Source of the DNA: Rhodothermaceae bacterium
GTDB taxonomy: Bacteria; Bacteroidota; Rhodothermia; Rhodothermales; Rubricoccaceae
Direction of reading: 5' to 3'
NCBI GenBank assembly: GCA_013003465.1
Contig: JABDIZ010000105.1
Span: 1-11,813 of the forward strand
Length of the DNA stretch: 11,813 nt
In this document: positions 6,863 through 11,813 of the stretch, in pieces
How positions within the stretch are numbered: position 1 is the first letter of the stretch
How the letters are laid out: each line of letters opens with the position of its first letter
Notes under the pieces: generated by a model
What the model was told of the DNA's origin: nothing
Database searches by the model: none
The model's input: only the letters and a program-made list of their open reading frames with translations
Position numbers and translations under genes: made by a program

Positions 6863-7114
6863 GGGGAAGGGGCTGGGGAAAGGAATCCTTCAACGGGCGA
6901 CCCAACCACCCCACGCTGCATCGTGCAACCGGAAGGGCTGGTAGCCGATCTGGCATGATACGGATGCAACTCTTAGGAATCACCCGTTGGGTTCTGCAGC
7001 AGCGCTTCTGGCCCTCGGGCGGCAGATTTCGTATCTTTTCGCCCCGAGGACTGTGGCCCCTTCTGCCCCGAGGGCGGCCTCTCCCGTTCCCCAAGCGAGG
7101 CCTACCTGCTCCTG
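6863..7114. other. Divergent intergenic region between HU and GT5-like genes
   Basis: This 252-bp stretch holds the 5' ends of a leftward gene (HU, GTG start) and a rightward gene (GT5-like, ATG start), so both promoters should be here. I see a reasonable -7-like element only on the plus side (7032-7039). On the minus strand I found no convincing TAnnTTTG or sigma70-type pair. The plus-strand leader contains short inverted repeats: GCCCTCGGG at 7011-7019 against CCCGAGGGC at 7067-7075, with a second possible partner at 7043-7049. No open frame here looks like a gene. Confidence 0.6.
7032..7039 (+). promoter_or_regulatory. Possible Bacteroidota-type -7 promoter element
   Basis: TATCTTTT matches the Bacteroidota -7 consensus TAnnTTTG at all but the last position and lies about 75 bp before the GT5-like start. 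No good TTTG or TTG -33 element sits at the expected distance; the best is the weak TTCTG at 7006-7010. It is therefore only a candidate. Confidence 0.25.
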
Positions 7115-7876
7115 ATGAAAGTCCTGTATATCGCCGGCGAAGTCGCTCCCTTTTCGGACACCACTGCGACCGCACGCCTGCTCCGCGTACTCCCAGAAGC
7201 CGTCCAGGAAAGCGGAGATTTCGAGATCCGCATCATGATGCCCCGCTACGGCATCGTCTCTGAACGGCGCAATCGGCTGCACGAGGTCATCCGGCTTTCC
7301 GGGACCGAAATCACGGTCGGCGAGGAGACCGATACGCTCAAGGTCAAAGTGGCCTCCATCCCGGGGATTCGCCTCCAGGTCTACTTTATGGACTCGGTGG
7401 CCTTCTTCAAGCGCAAGGGCCTCCACCGTGATCGCAAGTCCGGCGAGCTGTTCCCGGATAACGCGGCACGCGGGCTCTACTTCGGGCAAGCCGCCCTGTC
7501 CACCGCGCACAAGCTCGGCTGGAGCCCTGACGTGGTGCATGCGGCCGGTTGGATTGCTGGGCTCACACCAGCCCTCTTGAACGGCGAGTTGGCGAATGAT
7601 CCGCTATTCGCCGAGACCAAGAGCGTCTACACTCCCGACACCGTGGACGCCGAGATCGTGCTCAGCGCGGACGAAGCCGAGGCCTTTGGTCTCTCGGCTG
7701 ATCTCGCGGGACAAACGCTCCAGCAAATTGGCATGGCAACGGCCGATGCCGTCGCCTACGCTGAACCGATGGAGGGACCCGACGGCACCGACCTCTCTGG
7801 AGAACCCGAAGAAATTGCCGCGCGGGCCATTGCGCTCTACCAATCCTTGATCGAACAGCGCGAGATGGCTGCCTGA
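7115..7876 (+). CDS. Truncated glycogen/starch synthase-like protein (GT5 N-terminal domain only)
   Basis: The gene encodes 253 residues, against about 480 for a full GT5 glycogen synthase. It resembles only the N-terminal Rossmann domain: MKVLYIAGEVAPF at the start, MPRYGIVSERRNRLHEVIRL (about 42-61), LQVYFMDSVAFFKRKGL, DNAARGLYFGQAAL, and WSPDVVHAAGWIAGLTPAL, where enzymes have DIIHxHDW. The KxGGL substrate loop that follows APFS in active enzymes is replaced by DTTATA (15-20), and the C-terminal nucleotide-sugar domain is absent. It is thus unlikely to make glycogen alone. Short proteins of this kind annotated as glycogen/starch synthase, next to DUF4270 genes, are known in Bacteroidota. 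That agrees with the gene downstream. The ATG at 7115 is the natural start. The length and intact frame argue for a real small family member and not a decayed pseudogene. The role is unknown. Confidence 0.88.
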   Translation: MKVLYIAGEVAPFSDTTATARLLRVLPEAVQESGDFEIRIMMPRYGIVSERRNRLHEVIRLSGTEITVGEETDTLKVKVASIPGIRLQVYFMDSVAFFKRKGLHRDRKSGELFPDNAARGLYFGQAALSTAHKLGWSPDVVHAAGWIAGLTPALLNGELANDPLFAETKSVYTPDTVDAEIVLSADEAEAFGLSADLAGQTLQQIGMATADAVAYAEPMEGPDGTDLSGEPEEIAARAIALYQSLIEQREMAA

Positions 7877-7924
7877 CCTCACGTCAGACGCAGTTAATTT
7901 CGCATGATTCACGTCGAGACCCTG

Positions 7925-7942
7925 CCCGCCTGGGCGGGGTTT
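7925..7942 (+). terminator. Terminator-like hairpin after the GT5-like gene
   Basis: CCCGC (7925-7929), a four-base loop and GCGGG (7934-7938) form a tight GC stem, followed by GTTTCT. It lies 48 bp after the GT5-like stop codon and well before the DUF4270 start. The T-run is short (three T), so it may be a weak terminator that allows read-through into the downstream gene. Confidence 0.45.
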
Positions 7943-7976
7943 CTGCGTATCGTGGAAGGCTCTGCGGCAGCAGCCG

Positions 7977-8008
7977 GGCGTTTTCTTTCCCCTGTGCACG
8001 AAAACGCC
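7977..8008. repeat. Perfect 9-bp inverted repeat upstream of the DUF4270 gene
   Basis: GGCGTTTTC (7977-7985) and GAAAACGCC (8000-8008) are exact reverse complements separated by 14 bp. No T-run follows on the plus strand, so it is not a standard terminator for that direction. It could be an RNA stem-loop in the leader or a dyad operator for the gene starting at 8069. Confidence 0.6.
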
Positions 8009-8068
8009 TCAACGCCCCGTTCCTGCCGCGCCTCCTCGTCCCCCGGTTGCTCCGCGAACCCTTTGTCT

Positions 8069-9262
8069 ATGCCCCCCATTCGCTCTGCTGGCAGTGCGGC
8101 ACTGCTGTTCAGCATGGTCCTGCTTCTCTCTGCATGCCAGGACCCCTCTGGCGTTGGCCTCGAATTAATCGGCGAGGAAGGCCAAGACCCCAACGTCGTC
8201 GTCCTCGCCGCCGATACCGTCATGATCGGGGAAGCCGATGAGATCACGGGCGGCTTCGCGGATGGAAGCTCCCCGGCTCAGGAGCGCGTGTTGGTGGGCG
8301 CTGTGACCGACCTCCTCTTCGGCGATGCGTCGGCCGAGGCCTACTTCGACGTCGGGCCGCCAGCCACCATACCGAATGGCTTCCGTGACCGCACCATCAC
8401 CTCGGCGACGCTCCGCTTAAGCCGCGATTACGTCTACGGCGACTCGATGCAGACCCTCTCGCTGGCCCTTTATCAGATGGCCGACGACTGGGACCCGACC
8501 GGTGCCAAGGCTGACACGTCGTTTGAGGTAGGCGCCCTGCTCGACACCTTCGAGATCGCCGCAGCCGACACGCTGCTCGAACTCGACCTGCCCGCCAGTT
8601 GGGTCAACGCCAACGACGAGTTCCTCCGCAGCGACACGGTCCTCACCGCTGTGGACGGTTTCCAGCTCCGGCTCGCCGATGGCGCGATGACCAACGCCGT
8701 AATCGGCTTTGCGATGCCGGACAGCGAGCTTCGTCTCACCACGGCCGAGGACACGGTGAGCTACGCGCTCCGCGAGGTGTTCACGCACACCGAACGCGGC
8801 GAGGCCCCCGCGCCCCCACCCGATCTCCTCTTCGTGCGTGACGGCACCCCCGAGGTCGCCGCCCTCACATTCGACTATGACAACCTAGAGGGCCTGGCCC
8901 TCGCTCGCGGCCTCATCCGCCTCACCATCGCCCCCGACGCCGTCGAGTCCTCCAGCAGCTTCGCACGCCCGCTGCCGCAAACCCTGGCCCTCTTCGGCAT
9001 TACCGAGGACGATGCGCGCTTCGGTATTACGACGGCTACCCTCGACGAAGACACGAACTCGTACACGTTTGCGAATACCAGCCTGACCTCCATCCTCCAG
9101 GACGTGCTGCTCGGCAACCCTCTGTTCGTGCGCTTCGAAATGGAGGCGACGGCCAGCCCGGTCTCGCTAGGGGTGTTACCCCTCGTTCTGGGCCCTGCGC
9201 CCGCAGAGGGCGAACCCGACCCCCGGCCGCGTGCAGCCCTGACCGTCATCCCGGTCAACTGA
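8069..9262 (+). CDS. DUF4270-like outer-membrane/periplasmic lipoprotein
   Basis: The gene encodes 397 residues. The start is the ATG at 8069, because it places a signal sequence with a lipobox (LSAC, Cys23) at the N-terminus. The frame continues upstream to 7904, but that would run through the terminator-like hairpin and give a non-secretory N-terminus. The mature protein opens with CQDPSGVGLELIGEEGQ, similar to the start of Bacteroidota DUF4270 lipoproteins (Cys, then a GxDL/GLEL-type segment). The rest is beta-rich with TSATLRLSRDYVYGD and later blocks typical of a jelly-roll-like secreted domain, and no catalytic motif was seen. The neighbours (truncated GT5 upstream, predicted outer-membrane protein and TPR protein downstream) support an envelope role. 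The DUF4270 call rests on the N-terminus and gene order and is less certain than the lipoprotein call. Confidence 0.8.
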   Translation: MPPIRSAGSAALLFSMVLLLSACQDPSGVGLELIGEEGQDPNVVVLAADTVMIGEADEITGGFADGSSPAQERVLVGAVTDLLFGDASAEAYFDVGPPATIPNGFRDRTITSATLRLSRDYVYGDSMQTLSLALYQMADDWDPTGAKADTSFEVGALLDTFEIAAADTLLELDLPASWVNANDEFLRSDTVLTAVDGFQLRLADGAMTNAVIGFAMPDSELRLTTAEDTVSYALREVFTHTERGEAPAPPPDLLFVRDGTPEVAALTFDYDNLEGLALARGLIRLTIAPDAVESSSSFARPLPQTLALFGITEDDARFGITTATLDEDTNSYTFANTSLTSILQDVLLGNPLFVRFEMEATASPVSLGVLPLVLGPAPAEGEPDPRPRAALTVIPVN

Positions 9263-9294
9263 CCGCTTCCTAGAGTCCAAGCGCCCAGCAACCT

Positions 9295-9309
9295 TTCGCC
9301 TGGGGCGAA
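9295..9309 (+). repeat. Small hairpin in the DUF4270/outer-membrane protein gap
   Basis: TTCGCC (9295-9300) and GGCGAA (9304-9309) pair around a three-base loop in the 73-bp gap. There is no following T-run, so I read it as a possible processing or pausing structure and not a terminator. Confidence 0.35.
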
Positions 9310-9335
9310 GTCCTTCCTGTACCGACGCCTTCCTC

Positions 9336-10631
9336 ATGCGTTTCTCGCTCCTCCTGCTGCTTCTGGCTCTGACCGCCTCCACCGCGGCGTGGGCCCAGAA
9401 CTCGAACAACTACGGCTCCATCTATTCTCGCTTTGGATTGGGGGAGCGCGAAGAGTTCTCATCTTCGCAGTCGGATGCCTTGGGAGGACTCGGCGTCGCC
9501 CTGCGAAGCGCGCAGTACAACGGCCTGGCGAACCCTGCGCTCTGGGCCGATCTCAGCTTCACCGATTTCTCTGCATCGGCCATCGTGCGCAGCATTGAAA
9601 CCACGGATGGCAGCGATGCTACGAGCCAGGGCGGCAGCGGTGGCCTGGGTGCGCTCGAACTCGGCCTGCCACTCGTGCGCGACCGGCTCGGCCTGACCGT
9701 CGCCTTTCGTCCCTATTCGCGCGTGAACTACCGCGCCATTCAAGATGGGACCTTTACACCGGATGAAGGGGGCTCGGACGTCGACTTCACGACCAACTTC
9801 GAGGGCGAGGGCGGGCTGTATCAGCTCTCCGCTGGGCTCGGCGCTCGGCTCACCGGCGGCTTGCGCGTCGGGGCTAGCGTGGATGGGTACTTCGGCAACG
9901 TCAGCTACCTCCAGCGCACGACCTTCGTCGATCAGAACTACGAAGAGACGCGCACGGCCCGCTCGGCGCGGCTCTCCGGTATCTCTGGCACGGTAGGCTT
10001 CGTGCTCACCGCTCCCGGCGTGTTCAACGAAGGCGACGGGCTCCACATCGGTGGCGCCGTCACGCTTCCCGCTCGCCTTTCGGGCGAGGAGGTGCGCACG
10101 CTCGGCTTCAGCCTCGACCGTGACACGATCAGCGTAGCGCAGGAAGGCGAGGTAACGATTCCCCTGGTGGCGCGCGCAGGCGTGGCGTTCACCGGCCGCG
10201 AACGGTGGACGCTGGCTGCCGACGTGCTATACGAGCCATGGAGCCAGTTCGAGAGTTCCTTTGCCTTCGGCGGCTTCGACCAGGATGCCGGGGTCAACGA
10301 ACTCCGTGACCGGTTCCGCGTCAGCGGCGGCTTTCAGGTCGTCCCCGGAGGCCGCGACCGGACGGCGGGCTTCTTCGCGCGCTCCGCCTACCGGCTCGGT
10401 GCCTACACCGAGCGGGCGTTCTACGCACCCGCCGGCACAGGCGTCCAGACCATCGCCGTCACGGGCGGCCTCAGTTTCCCCACGCTCATCCCTACGGCCC
10501 GCCTGGATTTCGGCATCGAAGCCGGGGTGCGTGGAGCGACGGACGGGATCCTAGTCCGCGATACGTTCATTCGAGGAACAGCCACTATCAACTTTGGCGA
10601 ACGCTGGTTCGTTCGCCGTCGCTTCGGTTGA
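9336..10631 (+). CDS. Predicted outer-membrane beta-barrel protein with IYSRFGLG N-terminus
   Basis: The gene encodes 431 residues. The signal peptide is 1-20 (AWA before Gln21). The mature N-terminus carries IYSRFGLGE (29-37), which resembles the SPYSRFGxGD opening found in a family of Bacteroidota outer-membrane proteins. It is followed by GGLGVALRSAQYNGLANPAL, like the NPA block of FadL/PorV-type barrels. The body alternates Gly, aromatic and polar residues in amphipathic strands (LELGLPLVRDRLGLTVAFRPYSRVNYR; WTLAADVLYEPWSQFESSF). The C-terminus (NFGERWFVRRRFG) is strand-like and nearly ends in an aromatic. The start follows the DUF4270 stop by 73 bp and its own stop is 23 bp before the TPR gene, so at least those two are probably co-transcribed. 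Its cargo is unknown. A specific assignment to fatty-acid transport (FadL) is not justified. Confidence 0.82.
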   Translation: MRFSLLLLLLALTASTAAWAQNSNNYGSIYSRFGLGEREEFSSSQSDALGGLGVALRSAQYNGLANPALWADLSFTDFSASAIVRSIETTDGSDATSQGGSGGLGALELGLPLVRDRLGLTVAFRPYSRVNYRAIQDGTFTPDEGGSDVDFTTNFEGEGGLYQLSAGLGARLTGGLRVGASVDGYFGNVSYLQRTTFVDQNYEETRTARSARLSGISGTVGFVLTAPGVFNEGDGLHIGGAVTLPARLSGEEVRTLGFSLDRDTISVAQEGEVTIPLVARAGVAFTGRERWTLAADVLYEPWSQFESSFAFGGFDQDAGVNELRDRFRVSGGFQVVPGGRDRTAGFFARSAYRLGAYTERAFYAPAGTGVQTIAVTGGLSFPTLIPTARLDFGIEAGVRGATDGILVRDTFIRGTATINFGERWFVRRRFG

Positions 10632-10654
10632 CATCCTGACGCACACACCGCACC

Positions 10655-11813
10655 ATGATCCGCCTTTTCCTCCCTTCCCTTCTTCTCGGCGCGCTCGCCC
10701 TCCTCGTAGGCAGCGCGCCTGCACAAGCGCAGGTCTGCGACGAGAGCCTGGCCTACATCACCGAGACCACGCGCACCAACTACAGCCTCGGCTACGAGAA
10801 CTACCGCAACGAGGACTACTGCGCCGCCCTGCCGTACCTGCGCTGGATCATCGAGAACGAGCCGATGTTCGCGAGCCAGGGCGACCCCGATGAGCGCAAC
10901 TACCGTCGTCTCGCGGAGACCTACGAAGCCATCGCCACCTCCATCGAAGACGCGGCGACGAAACGGACCTACCTCGATTCGGCCCTCGTTGTGCGCGAGC
11001 AAATGTATGAGGCGATGGCCGCCAACAATCTTGAGATCGATCCGCGCATTCAGCTCCTCCACGAGGCCCGCTTCTACGCCCAGCACGCCGAAGCGTACCC
11101 GGCAGAGCAGGAGCGTCTCTACGACCTCTACGTGGAGGCGCACGAGATGGCCCCGGACTCGACGGACGACTACTACCTCAATGAGATCGCCCGGATGGCG
11201 ACCGAGCGCGTCGCCTCGGAAGAGATGGACCCGATGACCGCCCGCGATCTTGTGGATGCCCTCCTCCCCTACGCCGACGACCCGACCTACCTGCAAGGCG
11301 TCCGCGACAGCTTCCGCCTCGAGCCCATCGAGCAGTGGGCCTTCCTCTATGAGAAGTATCAGGAGGGCGACCAGACGGAAGAGATCATCGGCCCACTCTT
11401 CGGGCTCACCATTCAGCTCGACACGCTGATCACCGAAGCCCACCCTACCGTGGACCGGCTGGCGCTGCGCCGCGAGTTGCTGCCCCTCGCCGCTGAACTC
11501 AACCCGACACCACAGATCCTCAGCTTCCTCGGCGCCCAGGCCGTCAACGACGGGCGCGTGGACGAAGGCATGACCTACTTCGAGCGCGCCATCGAGATGA
11601 CGGACTCGAACAGCGAGAAGGCCGACCTTTATTACCGGCTCGCTAGTACGCTCTACAGCGAAGGCCAGCGCAGCGAGGCCTACCAAACGGCCGGACAGGC
11701 CCTCCAATTCGACTCCAACCACGGCCCCTCGCTCTACATCCGCGCACTCGTGGTGTCGGGTACGATCCGGCGGGGCTCGGTGCAGGCGCAAGCCGGCGCC
11801 TGGTGCGTGGCCG
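10655..11813 (+). CDS. Secreted TPR protein (3' end cut by window)
   Basis: The frame is open from the ATG at 10655 to the window end (386 codons, no stop). The signal peptide is about 1-25 (APAQA before Gln26). Near the mature N-terminus there is a Cys28 and a YENYRNEDYCAALPYLRWI segment. TPR-like helices are visible there (AALPYLRWIIENEP, NYRRLAETYEAI) and again near the end (GRVDEGMTYFERAIEM, ADLYYRLASTLYSEGQRSEAYQTAGQAL). The middle is helical and acidic with many Glu/Asp/Tyr. It is probably periplasmic. The gap to the upstream outer-membrane protein gene is only 23 bp, so a shared transcript and a shared envelope task are likely. The opposite strand is open for more than 1.3 kb here (11791 to 10421), which is antisense coding bias and not a gene. 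Confidence 0.88.
   Translation, partial: MIRLFLPSLLLGALALLVGSAPAQAQVCDESLAYITETTRTNYSLGYENYRNEDYCAALPYLRWIIENEPMFASQGDPDERNYRRLAETYEAIATSIEDAATKRTYLDSALVVREQMYEAMAANNLEIDPRIQLLHEARFYAQHAEAYPAEQERLYDLYVEAHEMAPDSTDDYYLNEIARMATERVASEEMDPMTARDLVDALLPYADDPTYLQGVRDSFRLEPIEQWAFLYEKYQEGDQTEEIIGPLFGLTIQLDTLITEAHPTVDRLALRRELLPLAAELNPTPQILSFLGAQAVNDGRVDEGMTYFERAIEMTDSNSEKADLYYRLASTLYSEGQRSEAYQTAGQALQFDSNHGPSLYIRALVVSGTIRRGSVQAQAGAWCVA

Noticed and set aside
7904..8068. Upstream start for the DUF4270 lipoprotein
   Set aside because: It would translate through the terminator-like hairpin and bury the lipobox signal sequence more than 70 residues inside the protein.
10421..11791. 456-codon open frame on the minus strand
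   Set aside because: It lies antisense to the end of the outer-membrane protein gene and to the secreted TPR gene, both of which have signal peptides and family features. Its protein is Val/Gly/Arg-rich with no recognisable domain, as expected from antisense of GC-rich coding DNA.

Overview
The window is GC-rich, densely packed bacterial DNA and looks like a chromosomal fragment of a high-GC member of the Bacteroidota, most plausibly the Rhodothermales/Salinibacter/Rubricoccaceae side of the phylum. The grounds are gene content. There is a short, N-terminal-domain-only GT5 (glycogen/starch synthase-like) protein followed by a DUF4270-type lipoprotein, an outer-membrane protein with the IYSRFGLG-type N-terminus, and a secreted TPR protein. 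The genes also lack clear Shine-Dalgarno sequences. The lineage is inferred, not proven. No tRNA, rRNA, CRISPR array, transposase, integrase or phage gene was seen.

Left part (1-6862, all on the minus strand, transcribed right to left). The order is an HU-family DNA-binding protein (6542-6862), a protein with two zinc ribbons, one membrane helix and TPRs (5518-6504), a ModA-type lipoprotein (4766-5518), a ModB-type permease (4137-4769), a proline-rich lipoprotein matching the non-catalytic half of PqqL-like M16 proteases (2748-4088), a short TPM-domain membrane protein (2035-2697) and two tandem YgcG-type TPM proteins (944-2035; 1-939, the latter running off the window). Several junctions overlap by TGATG or ATGA, so two translationally coupled sub-operons are likely: zinc-ribbon/TPR-modA-modB and TPM-YgcG-YgcG. 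No ModC ATPase is present in the window.

Centre (6863-7114) is a 252-bp divergent intergenic region between the HU gene and the GT5-like gene, with a promoter-like element and inverted repeats on the plus-strand side.

Right part (7115-11813, all plus strand) holds the GT5-like protein (7115-7876), then a 192-bp spacer with a terminator-like hairpin and a perfect 9-bp inverted repeat, then the DUF4270-like lipoprotein (8069-9262), a predicted outer-membrane beta-barrel protein (9336-10631) and a secreted TPR protein (10655 to window end, incomplete). These look like one cell-envelope cluster.

The most notable signals are an 89-bp near-identical stretch (63 bp exact) shared by the two tandem YgcG genes, which suggests gene conversion; an orphan M16 non-catalytic half turned into a lipoprotein; a modAB pair without modC but coupled to a zinc-ribbon/TPR protein; a truncated glycogen synthase without its N-terminal KxGG substrate loop; and the structured leader upstream of the DUF4270 gene. 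I did not find clear evidence of a wholly new defence or mobile system.
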